Below are positions 9,373-17,215 of a DNA stretch of 64,000 nt, in pieces. The DNA is from Streptomyces xiamenensis. GTDB taxonomy: Bacteria; Actinomycetota; Actinomycetes; Streptomycetales; Streptomycetaceae. The stretch's first letter is position 1; each line of letters begins with the position of its first letter. Both the position numbers and the translations under genes were made by a program. Under the pieces are notes generated by a model. The model was not told where the DNA came from and did no database searches. It saw only the letters and a program-made list of their open reading frames with translations. The stretch is taken from the NCBI RefSeq assembly GCF_000993785.3, contig NZ_CP009922.3:4402001-4466000 (forward strand), written 5' to 3'.

Positions 9373-9391
9373 CGGTCTGGGCACCCTCGTT

Positions 9392-9420
9392 TTGGACGGA
9401 GCGGACAGTGCTGGCAGACT
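9392..9420 (+). promoter_or_regulatory. Probable promoter of rpmE
   Basis: TTGGAC (9392-9397) and CAGACT (9415-9420) are separated by 17 bases, resembling a housekeeping sigma promoter. It lies about 75 bases upstream of the rpmE start in the gap after the LCP gene. Confidence 0.45.
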
Positions 9421-9493
9421 GAACCGCTGGCTCCGGTTCACGGCACGCATCGGGTGTGCCGACCCGGCGCCCTCCAGAACGCAAGGAGAGACC

Positions 9494-9718
9494 ATGAAGC
9501 GCGACATTCACCCGGAGTACGTCGAGACCCAGGTCAGCTGTACCTGTGGGGCGTCTTTCACCACCCGCAGCACCATGACCGAGGGCAACATCCGTGCCGA
9601 CGTCTGCTCCGAGTGCCACCCGTTCTACACCGGCAAGCAGAAGATCCTCGACACCGGTGGCCGTGTGGCCCGCTTCGAGGCGCGCTTCGGCAAGAACGCC
9701 GGGGCCGCGAAGAAGTAG
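9494..9718 (+). CDS. rpmE: 50S ribosomal protein L31, zinc-binding form
   Basis: A large-subunit ribosomal protein of 74 residues. The four zinc ligands are present: Cys16 and Cys18 in VSCTCG, and Cys38 and Cys41 in VCSECHPFYTGKQ. It is therefore the C+ form normally used when zinc is plentiful, not the Zur-controlled C- paralogue. The ATG at 9494 follows AAGGAGAG by 4 bases of spacer; longer in-frame starts have no ribosome-binding site. A hairpin follows before prfA. Confidence 0.97.
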   Translation: MKRDIHPEYVETQVSCTCGASFTTRSTMTEGNIRADVCSECHPFYTGKQKILDTGGRVARFEARFGKNAGAAKK

Positions 9719-9728
9719 CCCCACCCCT

Positions 9729-9780
9729 GGCGCCGGGCCCGGTCACACCCCCTCGCGGAGGCGGCCGGACCGGCGCCTTT
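9729..9780 (+). terminator. Hairpin after rpmE
   Basis: GGCGCCGG (9729-9736) pairs with CCGGCGCC (9770-9777), followed by TTT. Inner GC-rich segments can pair further. It lies 10 bases after the rpmE stop and probably limits readthrough into prfA. Confidence 0.65.
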
Positions 9781-9836
9781 CATGTCCCCGCTCCACCCGC
9801 TGTCCCCCGGTCCCATCCTTCTCCCAGGAGTACACG

Positions 9837-10907
9837 ATGTTCGAGGCGGTCGAGGAACTGATCGGCGAGCACGCCGACCTCGAACGGCGGCTCGCCGACC
9901 CCGCGGTGCACGCCGATCAGGCCACCGCGCGCAAGCTGAGCAAGCGGTACGCCGAGCTGACGCCGATCATCGCCGCGTACCACTCCTGGAAGCAGTACGG
10001 CGAGGACATCGAGACCGCCCGGGAACTCGCCCAGGAGGATCCCGAGTTCGCCGCCGAGGTCAAGGAGCTGACCGCTGCCCGCGAGGCCGTCACCGAACGG
10101 CTGCGGCTGCTGCTGGTGCCCCGCGACCCCAGCGACGACAAGGACGTCATCCTGGAGATCAAGGCGGGTGAGGGCGGCGACGAGTCGGCCCTGTTCGCCG
10201 GCGATCTGCTGCGCATGTATCTGCGCTACGCCGAGCGCCTGGGCTGGAAGACCGAGCTGATCGACGCCAACGAGTCCGACCTCGGCGGCTACAAGGACGT
10301 CTCGGTCGCCGTCAAGACCAAGGGCAACGCCGAGCCCGGCACCGGCGTGTGGGCCCGCCTGAAGTACGAGGGCGGGGTGCACCGCGTGCAGCGGGTGCCC
10401 GCCACCGAGTCCCAGGGCCGCATCCACACCTCGGCGGCCGGGGTGCTGGTGCTGCCCGAGGCCGAGGACGTCGAGGTGGAGATCAACCCCAACGAGCTGC
10501 GGATCGACGTCTACCGCTCCTCGGGGCCCGGCGGGCAGTCCGTCAACACCACGGACTCCGCGGTGCGCATCACGCACCTGCCCACCGGCATCGTCGTCTC
10601 CTGCCAGAACGAGAAGAGCCAGCTGCAGAACAAGGACCAGGCGCTGCGCATCCTGCGCGCCAGGCTGCTGGCCGCCGCCCAGGAGGAGGCCGACAAGGAG
10701 GCCTCGGACGCCCGGCGCAGCCAGGTGCGCACCGTGGACCGTTCCGAGCGGGTACGCACCTACAACTTCCCCGAGAACCGCATCTCCGACCACCGCGTGG
10801 GCTTCAAGGCGTACAACCTCGACCAGGTCCTGGACGGCGAGCTCGACGCCGTCATCCAGGCCTGCGTCGATGCCGACTCCGCCGCCAAGCTCGCGGCGGC
10901 GCAGTGA
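9837..10907 (+). CDS. prfA: Peptide chain release factor 1
   Basis: Recognises UAA and UAG stop codons and triggers peptide release on the ribosome. The 356-residue protein has the RF1 codon-recognition tripeptide in RVPATES and the catalytic GGQ (Gly232-Gly233-Gln234) in SSGPGGQSVNTTDSAVR. The PAT tripeptide, rather than SPF, identifies RF1 and not RF2. The ATG at 9837 has CAGGAG upstream and gives the standard N-terminus MFEAVEELI. The next gene, prmC, encodes the enzyme that methylates this GGQ glutamine. Confidence 0.97.
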   Translation: MFEAVEELIGEHADLERRLADPAVHADQATARKLSKRYAELTPIIAAYHSWKQYGEDIETARELAQEDPEFAAEVKELTAAREAVTERLRLLLVPRDPSDDKDVILEIKAGEGGDESALFAGDLLRMYLRYAERLGWKTELIDANESDLGGYKDVSVAVKTKGNAEPGTGVWARLKYEGGVHRVQRVPATESQGRIHTSAAGVLVLPEAEDVEVEINPNELRIDVYRSSGPGGQSVNTTDSAVRITHLPTGIVVSCQNEKSQLQNKDQALRILRARLLAAAQEEADKEASDARRSQVRTVDRSERVRTYNFPENRISDHRVGFKAYNLDQVLDGELDAVIQACVDADSAAKLAAAQ

Positions 10908-10923
10908 TCGTAGGGTGGGGATC

Positions 10924-11817
10924 GTGACGTCATCATCCGGGTCATCCGCCACCGGGCCTTCCTCGTACCCCCGTTCCCTGCTGCTCGCCGAGGTGGCCCG
11001 CGCCACCCAGCGGCTGGCGGACGCCGGGGTGCCCTCACCACGCTTCGACGCCGAGGAACTGGCGGCGTACGTGCACGGCACCGAGCGTCCCCGGCTGCAC
11101 CTGGTCGCGGACGCCGAGTTCGACGCCCGCTACTGGGAGGCGATCGCCCGCCGCGAGGCGCGCGAGCCGCTCCAGCACATCACCGGGCGGGCGTTCTTCC
11201 GGTACCTGGAACTCCAGGTGGGGCCCGGGGTGTTCGTGCCGCGTCCGGAGACCGAGTCGGTGGTGGGCTGGGCGATAGACGCGGTACGGGCCATGGATGT
11301 CGCCGAGCCGCTGATCGTCGATCTGTGCACCGGTTCCGGCGCGATCGCGCTGGCGCTGGCGCAGGAGGTGCCGCGCTCCCGGGTGCACGGCGTGGAGCTG
11401 GACGAACGGGCCCTGCAGTACGCGCGGCGCAACGCCGAGGGGTCCCGGGTCGTCCTGCACCAGGGGGACGCCCTGAGCGCCCTGCCGCAGCTCGGCGGGC
11501 AGGTCGATCTGGTGATCTCCAACCCTCCCTACATCCCGCTCACCGAGTGGGAGCACGTGGCGCCCGAGGCGCGCGACCACGACCCGCAGCTGGCGCTGTT
11601 CTCCGGCGAGGACGGCCTGGACACCATCAGGGGCCTGGAGCGCACCGCGCACCGGCTGCTGCGGCCGGGCGGCATCGTGGTCATCGAGCACGCCGACAGC
11701 CAGGGCGGTCAGGTGCCGTGGATCTTCACCGAGGACCGCGGCTGGGCGGACGCCGCCGACCATCCCGATCTCAACAACAGGCCGCGGTTCGCCACCGCCC
11801 GCAGGGTCAATCGATGA
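10924..11817 (+). CDS. prmC: Release-factor glutamine N5-methyltransferase
   Basis: Methylates the glutamine of the GGQ motif in RF1/RF2 using S-adenosylmethionine. The 297-residue protein has an N-terminal helical substrate domain, then a class I methyltransferase fold with DLCTGSGAIALALA and the signature NPPY (Asn200-Tyr203) in VISNPPYIPL. The GTG at 10924 follows GGTGGGG and begins 16 bases after prfA. It is cotranscribed with tsaC, which starts 19 bases downstream. A shorter paralogue with an altered motif lies at 31196. Confidence 0.96.
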   Translation: MTSSSGSSATGPSSYPRSLLLAEVARATQRLADAGVPSPRFDAEELAAYVHGTERPRLHLVADAEFDARYWEAIARREAREPLQHITGRAFFRYLELQVGPGVFVPRPETESVVGWAIDAVRAMDVAEPLIVDLCTGSGAIALALAQEVPRSRVHGVELDERALQYARRNAEGSRVVLHQGDALSALPQLGGQVDLVISNPPYIPLTEWEHVAPEARDHDPQLALFSGEDGLDTIRGLERTAHRLLRPGGIVVIEHADSQGGQVPWIFTEDRGWADAADHPDLNNRPRFATARRVNR

Positions 11818-11836
11818 CCGAGGAGGACGTTCACTG

Positions 11837-12484
11837 ATGGCACGGCGATACGACTGCACGGACGTGGTCGACCGCAAGCACGGGCTGCGCGAGGCGGCGT
11901 CCGCCGTACGGCGCGGCGATCTCGTCGTCCTGCCGACGGACACGGTGTACGGCATCGGCGCGGACGCGTTCAGCACCACCGCGGTGGGCGATCTGCTGGA
12001 GGCCAAGGGCCGTGGCCGCGGGGTGCCCTCCCCGGTGCTGGTCGGCTCCCCGAACACGCTGCACGGCCTGGTCACGGACTTCTCCGAGCAGGCGTGGGAG
12101 CTGGTGGACGCCTTCTGGCCGGGCGCGCTGACCATCGTGGCCCGCCACCAGCCGTCCCTCACCTGGGACCTGGGGGAGACCCGCGGGACCGTGGCGGTGC
12201 GGATGCCGCTGCACCCGGTCGCCCTCGAACTGCTCAAGGACTTCGGCCCGATGGCGGTCTCCTCCGCCAATCTCACCGGCCACCCCGCGCCCCAGAACTG
12301 CGACGCCGCCCAGGAGATGCTGGGCGACTCGGTCGCGGTCTACCTGGACGGCGGCCCGACGCCCGACATCGTGCCCTCGTCGATCATCGATGTCACCCGG
12401 CCGGTTCCCCGGCTGCTGCGCGCCGGTGCGGTGAGCGAGGAGGAACTGCGCAAAGTCGTGCCCGACCTGGAGATCTCCCATTGA
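11837..12484 (+). CDS. tsaC: L-threonylcarbamoyladenylate synthase (TsaC/Sua5/YrdC)
   Basis: Makes threonylcarbamoyl-AMP from threonine, bicarbonate and ATP, the first step of the t6A37 modification of ANN-decoding tRNAs. This 215-residue protein is one YrdC domain: DLVVLPTDTVYGIGADAF near the N-terminus, the KGRGRGVPSPVLVG substrate loop, PGALTIVARH and VSSANLTGHPAP. It lacks the extra C-terminal Sua5 domain, so TsaC is the better name. Its stop codon overlaps the start of the next gene (TTGA), implying translational coupling. Confidence 0.93.
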   Translation: MARRYDCTDVVDRKHGLREAASAVRRGDLVVLPTDTVYGIGADAFSTTAVGDLLEAKGRGRGVPSPVLVGSPNTLHGLVTDFSEQAWELVDAFWPGALTIVARHQPSLTWDLGETRGTVAVRMPLHPVALELLKDFGPMAVSSANLTGHPAPQNCDAAQEMLGDSVAVYLDGGPTPDIVPSSIIDVTRPVPRLLRAGAVSEEELRKVVPDLEISH

Positions 12485-13146
12485 CCGCGCTTGCGGACAG
12501 TGGCATACGGCAGCCGGAGCCGACCGAGCCGGCCGGCGGGGTCCGCCCGGTCTTCCGGATACTGCATGTCAGTACGGGGAATGTGTGCCGCTCACCGATC
12601 ACCGAACGCCTCACCCGGCAGGCGCTCGACCAGCGCCTGGGCGGGTTCGGCGACGCCTTGGTGGTGGAGAGCGCGGGCACGTGGGGGCACGAGGGTGCCC
12701 CGATGGAGGAGCACGCCGCGCAGGTGCTGTCCGAGTACGGGGCGGACGCCGCGGGGTTCTTCGGCCGTGAGCTGCTGGACGAACACGTCATCCACGCCGA
12801 TCTGGTGCTGACCGCCACCCGTGATCACCGGCAGCAGGTGATCGCCATGGGGCACTCGGCGGGCCTGCGGACCTTCACGCTCAAGGAGTTCACCCGGCTG
12901 GTGCGGGCGATCGACGTCAGCACGCTGCCCGCCGGGGGTTCGCCGGAGGCGCTGGTGCACCGTGCGCGCGCGCTGTCCAGCGCGGCGGCGGCGCTGCGCG
13001 GCTGGCTGCTGGCGCCGACGGCGGAGGCGGACGAGGTGCAGGATCCTTATGGCGCCCCGATCCCGTACTTCCGTAGCATCGGCGAGGAGATCCGGGCCGC
13101 GCTGGATCCGGTGGTCACCGCGCTGACCGGGGTCCCGGCTCCGTAG
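12481..13146 (+). CDS. Low-molecular-weight protein-tyrosine-phosphatase-like protein lacking the catalytic cysteine
   Basis: The 221-residue protein has the LMW-PTP fold. Its P-loop reads HVSTGNVCRSPITE: the C(X)5R nucleophile position is Ser31, while Asn34, Cys36 and Arg37 are kept. The general-acid segment DPYG is present near residue 187. A serine in place of the nucleophile would be expected to abolish normal phosphatase activity, so it may bind phosphoprotein or have another role. I chose the TTG at 12481, which overlaps the tsaC stop; no ATG precedes the fold. It lies upstream of a WecA-type gene, as LMW-PTPs often do in polysaccharide loci. Confidence 0.85.
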   Translation: MTALADSGIRQPEPTEPAGGVRPVFRILHVSTGNVCRSPITERLTRQALDQRLGGFGDALVVESAGTWGHEGAPMEEHAAQVLSEYGADAAGFFGRELLDEHVIHADLVLTATRDHRQQVIAMGHSAGLRTFTLKEFTRLVRAIDVSTLPAGGSPEALVHRARALSSAAAALRGWLLAPTAEADEVQDPYGAPIPYFRSIGEEIRAALDPVVTALTGVPAP

Positions 13147-13227
13147 GGGGTGCCCTGAGCGCCTGAGGAGGTCAGCGGGCATGAGAAGGTATGGCGCTGA
13201 GGACCGGCGAGACTTCTGGGGCAGCCT

Positions 13228-14580
13228 GTGCGTGAATATCTCCTGACGCTCTGTGTCGCGGCTGCGGTCACGTATCTGCTGACCGGACCGGTACGGAAGT
13301 TCGCCATCGCGGCGGGGGCGATGCCCGAGGTGCGCGCCCGTGACGTGCACCGGGAGCCGACGCCGCGGCTCGGCGGCATCGCGATGTTCGGCGGGCTGTG
13401 CGCGGGGCTGCTGGTGGCCTCCCAGCTCTCCAACACCTCCGAGGTGTTCCGGCTGTCGGACGAGCCGCGGGCGTTGCTGTCCGCGGCGGCGCTGATCTGG
13501 CTGCTGGGGGTGCTGGACGACAAGTGGGGCGTGGACGCCCTGGTCAAGCTGGGCGTGCAGATGGTCGCGGCCGGCGTGATGGTCCTGCAGGGGCTGACGA
13601 TCCTGTGGCTGCCGGTGCCGGGCGTCGGGGTGGTGGCGCTGACCCCGTTGCAGGGCACGCTGCTGACCGTGGCGCTGGTGGTGGTGACCATCAACGCGGT
13701 GAACTTCGTGGACGGCCTGGACGGTCTCGCGGCGGGCATGGTGTGCATCGCGGCGGCGGCGTTCTTCCTGTACGCCTACCGGGTCTGGTACGGCTACGCG
13801 ATCGAGGCGGCGGCGCCCGCCACGCTGTTCGCGGCGGTGCTGATGGGCATGTGCCTGGGCTTCCTGCCGCACAATCTCCATCCGGCGCGGATCTTCATGG
13901 GCGACTCCGGGTCGATGCTGCTGGGGCTGATCCTGGCGGCCGGCGCGGTCTCCATCACCGGCCAGGTGGACCCGGACGCGATGAAGCTGTTCACCGGCTC
14001 GGTGCGCGGCGCGGTCCACGAGATGGTTCCGGTCTACATTCCGCTGCTGCTGCCGCTGACGATCATCGCGGTGCCGTTCGCGGACCTGGTGCTGGCGATC
14101 GTGCGCCGCACCTGGAACGGGCATTCGCCGTTCGCCGCCGACCGGGGGCATCTGCACCACCGGCTGCTGGAGATCGGCCACTCGCACCGCCGCGCGGTGC
14201 TGGTCATGTACTTCTGGTCGGGCCTGATCGCCTTCGGTGTGGTGGGGTTCTCGGTGCAGGGGGTCGGCGCGTGGATCGTGCCGGGTGTGGTGGGGCTGAG
14301 CGCGCTCGGGCTGATCGTGCTGCTGCTGCCCCGGTTCCCGCTCAAGCCGCCCGCGCGGTGGCGGCGTCCGGAGCCGGCGGGTGCCCTCTCACCGGCCCCC
14401 CGGGGTGGCGAGGGCGACGCCGGTGCCGCGGTGGGGGGTCCCCAGGCGCCGGGCACGGAACCGGCCGGCGAGGGCTCCGCGGTGGCCACGGCGACCCGTG
14501 AGCACGGTCTCAACGGGGCCACCGCGGTGGGCGAGCGGCAGCGTTTCGCGCTGCGCCGCAAGATCGATACCAGGTTTTGA
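13228..14580 (+). CDS. MraY/WecA/TagO-family undecaprenyl-phosphate sugar-1-phosphate transferase
   Basis: Transfers a sugar-1-phosphate, probably GlcNAc-1-P, from a UDP-sugar to undecaprenyl phosphate in the membrane and so starts cell-wall polymer synthesis. The 450-residue protein has about 11 membrane segments, with the acidic motif LGVLDDKWGVD and NFVDGLDGLAAG, the FMGDSGSMLLG loop and the histidine motif HLHHRLLEIGHSHR that separates WecA/TagO from MraY. The C-terminal 80 residues are disordered and Pro/Gly/Ala-rich. Start is the GTG at 13228. Together with the upstream LCP ligase it suggests wall teichoic or teichulosonic polymer assembly. Confidence 0.9.
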   Translation: MREYLLTLCVAAAVTYLLTGPVRKFAIAAGAMPEVRARDVHREPTPRLGGIAMFGGLCAGLLVASQLSNTSEVFRLSDEPRALLSAAALIWLLGVLDDKWGVDALVKLGVQMVAAGVMVLQGLTILWLPVPGVGVVALTPLQGTLLTVALVVVTINAVNFVDGLDGLAAGMVCIAAAAFFLYAYRVWYGYAIEAAAPATLFAAVLMGMCLGFLPHNLHPARIFMGDSGSMLLGLILAAGAVSITGQVDPDAMKLFTGSVRGAVHEMVPVYIPLLLPLTIIAVPFADLVLAIVRRTWNGHSPFAADRGHLHHRLLEIGHSHRRAVLVMYFWSGLIAFGVVGFSVQGVGAWIVPGVVGLSALGLIVLLLPRFPLKPPARWRRPEPAGALSPAPRGGEGDAGAAVGGPQAPGTEPAGEGSAVATATREHGLNGATAVGERQRFALRRKIDTRF

Positions 14581-14624
14581 CCCAACACAGACGTGGTCAA
14601 GTGACGGGCGCCCGATTCACCCAC

Positions 14625-14646
14625 TTGTGTGAGGCCCTACACACGA
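14625..14646 (+). promoter_or_regulatory. Inverted repeat upstream of atpI
   Basis: TTGTGTG and CACACGA are separated by 8 bases, 45 bases after the WecA-type gene. The block is AT-richer than its surroundings. It could be a weak second redox operator next to the better Rex-like site at 14673, or the terminator of the upstream gene. Confidence 0.35.
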
Positions 14647-14672
14647 AATGAGTAAAGACCTCATCAAAAAGT

Positions 14673-14690
14673 TTGTGATAGCGTTCACGA
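14673..14690 (+). promoter_or_regulatory. Candidate Rex operator of the atp operon
   Basis: TTGTGATAGCGTTCACGA matches the Rex consensus TTGTGAANNNNTTCACAA at 12 of 14 defined positions. It lies 93 bases upstream of the atpI start in the only AT-rich gap before the operon. Rex is the NADH/NAD+-sensing repressor of respiratory genes in Streptomyces, so redox control of ATP synthase is a reasonable inference. Confidence 0.6.
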
Positions 14691-14782
14691 GTACTCGGCC
14701 CGAGCACTCCGTGTCCGGGACGGGTCGTTCGCTCACTCGTCAATGACGACAGTCCCTGAAGCCCCCGCCGGAGAACATTTCC

Positions 14783-15208
14783 ATGCAGTCCAACGACGCC
14801 CGGATACTCCGAGGCGCCGCGGTTCCCACTGCCGTGGCCGGAGTGCTGGCCACCGCGACAGGAGCCTTTCTCTCCGGGGCGGAGGGCGCGTACAGCGTCG
14901 CCCTGGGGGTCTTCATCGCCGCCGCCTTCTTCGCTCTGGGGCTGCTGGCCCTGGGCTATGTCAACCACCGCTGGCCCGAGTTGTTCTTCGGCGCCGCCAT
15001 GGTGATATACACCTCGCAGATGGGCGTGCTGTTCGTGGTGCTCATACTGCTCCGGGACGCGGCCTTCCTGCACGGGCGGGCCTTCGCGGCGGGAGTGCTG
15101 GTCGGAACGGCCGTGTGGCTGGCCGGGCAGGTGCGCGCGCACATGAATCTCAAGATCCTTTACGTGGTACCGGAATCCTCCTCGTCGTCATCCGGCGGTC
15201 CGATGTGA
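14783..15208 (+). CDS. atpI: ATP synthase protein I
   Basis: A small membrane protein that helps assemble or stabilise the c-ring and is not part of the final enzyme. The 141-residue sequence has four predicted membrane segments (about 14-31, 37-57, 69-90 and 95-116) and a serine-rich tail. Sequence conservation in this family is weak; the call relies on the topology and on its place as first gene of the atp operon. The ATG at 14783 has a GGAGAA segment upstream. Confidence 0.85.
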   Translation: MQSNDARILRGAAVPTAVAGVLATATGAFLSGAEGAYSVALGVFIAAAFFALGLLALGYVNHRWPELFFGAAMVIYTSQMGVLFVVLILLRDAAFLHGRAFAAGVLVGTAVWLAGQVRAHMNLKILYVVPESSSSSSGGPM

Positions 15209-15484
15209 TCTCCGGTGCCGTACGGCAGTCCGGTCAAACCGGGGGCGGCATACGGGCTGTCATCGTGGACTGCTATCGTCCCTCGCCGAGAGCTGAGTGG
15301 ATCGCGGTGTACCGGCTGTGCGGGACAGCCGAGCACTTCGCCCTGAATCCCGCCGGACCGCGCGGACCCCGCCGGACCGGTCTCTCTCCCGTCCCCACCA
15401 GTCCAGTGCCGTCCTGTGGCCTGCGGTCACGCCGACACACCGAGGTTGCCGTATCCATGCGTCACGCCGAAGGAGCTCACGGTG
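15209..15484 (+). other. Long gap between atpI and atpB
   Basis: This 276-base stretch holds no convincing gene. It ends with the atpB ribosome-binding site AAGGAGC (15470-15476). The length, unusual inside an operon, leaves room for an internal promoter or mRNA processing site, but I see no clear -10/-35 pair or strong hairpin. Confidence 0.5.
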
Positions 15485-16291
15485 ATGAATGACCAGGTGC
15501 TCGCCTTCGAGACCGACTGTCACCTTTTCCAGGAATGCGGCTTCCCCGCTCCGTCCGTGTGGTCGTTCATCTTCGATCCGCTCTTCAGCGTCGGGCCGAT
15601 CGATTTCAACAAGGCCATGCTGCTCGCGCTGCTCGGCACCGTGGCGATCCTCTCCTTCTTCTGGGCGGCCTTCGCCCGGCCGAAGGTCGTGCCCGGCAAG
15701 CTGCAGATGGTGGCGGAGGCGGGCTACGACTTCGTCCGCAAGGGCGTCGCCCGCGAGATCATGGGCAAGAAGGGCGAGCCGTACGTTCCGCTGCTGGTCT
15801 CGCTGTTCTTCTTCGTCTGGGTCATGAACCTGTGGGCGGTCGTGCCGCTCGCGCAGTTCCCGGTGACCTCGGCCATCGCGTTCCCCGCCGGTCTCGCCGT
15901 CGTGGTGTGGGTCACCTACATGACGGTGACCTTCAAGACGAACGGTTTCGTCGGCGGCCTGCGCAATCTGTGTGTGCCCAGTGGGCTGCCCAAGGGGATC
16001 TACGTGATCCTCACGCCCATTGAGTTCATCTCCAACGTCTTTCTGCGGCCCTTCACGATGGCGGTCCGGCTCTTCGCGAACATGTTCGCGGGCCACCTGC
16101 TGCTGCTGCTGTTCATCATCGGCACCTGGTACACGCTGGGCACCGTCGTCGGCACGTTCTACTCGATCACGTCGTTCGCCCTGGCGCTGGTCCTCACGGT
16201 CTTCGAGATGTTCATCCAGGCCCTGCAGGCCTACGTGTTCGTCGTGCTGACCGCCACCTACCTCTCCCAGGCGCTCGAAGAAGCGCACTGA
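15485..16291 (+). CDS. atpB: ATP synthase Fo subunit a
   Basis: Forms the two proton half-channels beside the c-ring. The 268-residue protein has five to six membrane segments and the family signature VRPFTMAVRLFANMFAGH, which holds the essential arginine, then ELFIQ-like FEMFIQALQAYVFVVL. The ATG at 15485 sits 8 bases after AAGGAGC; a GTG one codon earlier is also possible. Compared with some Streptomyces AtpB sequences the central loops differ (FRRR-type segments absent, NLCVPSGLPKG present), but all functional motifs are there. Confidence 0.95.
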   Translation: MNDQVLAFETDCHLFQECGFPAPSVWSFIFDPLFSVGPIDFNKAMLLALLGTVAILSFFWAAFARPKVVPGKLQMVAEAGYDFVRKGVAREIMGKKGEPYVPLLVSLFFFVWVMNLWAVVPLAQFPVTSAIAFPAGLAVVVWVTYMTVTFKTNGFVGGLRNLCVPSGLPKGIYVILTPIEFISNVFLRPFTMAVRLFANMFAGHLLLLLFIIGTWYTLGTVVGTFYSITSFALALVLTVFEMFIQALQAYVFVVLTATYLSQALEEAH

Positions 16292-16374
16292 GAGCACACA
16301 GACCCTCACGACCGACCGCATGACACCGGTGGACACACCTCCGCCGGCCCACCACAGAGAAGGAACCAACGGAC

Positions 16375-16611
16375 ATGTCCGCAGCTTTCGACACCCTCGC
16401 CGCCGTCAACGGCAACATCAACACCATCGGCTTCGGTATCGCGGCGATCGGCCCCGGTGTCGGCGTCGGTATCGTCTTCGGTAACGGTGTCCAGGCGATC
16501 GCCCGCCAGCCCGAGGCCGCCGGCCTCATCCGGCAGAACATGCTGCTGGGCTTCGCCGTCATCGAGGCGCTGGCGCTGATGGGCTTCGTGCTGGCGTTCG
16601 CCCTCAGCTGA
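16375..16611 (+). CDS. atpE: ATP synthase Fo subunit c
   Basis: Two-helix proteolipid that forms the proton-driven rotor ring. It has 78 residues. Helix 1 is glycine-rich (GFGIAAIGPGVGVGIVFGNGV), the polar loop is AIARQPEA, and helix 2 carries the proton-binding Glu64 in FAVIEALALMGF. The ribosome-binding site AGAAGGA lies upstream in an 83-base gap after atpB. Confidence 0.97.
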   Translation: MSAAFDTLAAVNGNINTIGFGIAAIGPGVGVGIVFGNGVQAIARQPEAAGLIRQNMLLGFAVIEALALMGFVLAFALS

Positions 16612-16651
16612 GCGTCCCATCGAAGCCCTTACCGACGAGAGGTCCACAATC

Positions 16652-17215
16652 ATGATCAACATGGCTGCCGAGGGGCCCCAGAGCCCCTTGCTGCCGGTGT
16701 GGCCCGAGGTCTTCATCGGACTGTTCTGCTTCGGCATCATCTTCTTCGCCTTCTACAAGAAGCTCCTCCCCTCCATCAACAAGGTGCTGGACGAGCGTCG
16801 CGAGGCGATTGAAGGCGGCATGGAGAAGGCCGAGGCCACCCAGGCCGAGGCCCGCCAGACGCTGGAGAGCTACAAGGAGCAGCTGGCCGAGGCGCGTCAC
16901 GACGCCGCCCGGCTGCGCCAGGAGGCCAAGGAGCAGGGCGCCGCGCTCATCGCCGAGATGCGCGAGGAGGGCCAGCGCCAGCGCGAGGAGATCATCGCCG
17001 CGGGTCACGCCCAGATCGCGGCGGACCGCAAGCAGGCCTCCGAACTGCTGCGCCAGGACGTCGGACGGCTCGCGACCGAGCTGGCCGGCCGGCTGGTCGG
17101 CGAGGCGCTGGAGGACAACGCCCGGCAGAGCCGTACCATCGACCGCTTCCTGGAGGAGCTGGAGGGCAAGGCCGCCGCGGCTCCCTCCGGTGACGCCGCC
17201 GGAGCCGCGCGGTGA
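16652..17215 (+). CDS. atpF: ATP synthase Fo subunit b
   Basis: Peripheral-stalk subunit linking the membrane sector to F1. The 187-residue protein has one N-terminal membrane helix (about residues 15-35, EVFIGLFCFGIIFFAFYKKL) followed by a long charged coiled coil with heptad-like Glu/Ala/Arg spacing. An in-frame ATG three codons later (16661) is an alternative start. Its stop overlaps the atpH start by 4 bases, so the two are translationally coupled. Confidence 0.95.
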   Translation: MINMAAEGPQSPLLPVWPEVFIGLFCFGIIFFAFYKKLLPSINKVLDERREAIEGGMEKAEATQAEARQTLESYKEQLAEARHDAARLRQEAKEQGAALIAEMREEGQRQREEIIAAGHAQIAADRKQASELLRQDVGRLATELAGRLVGEALEDNARQSRTIDRFLEELEGKAAAAPSGDAAGAAR

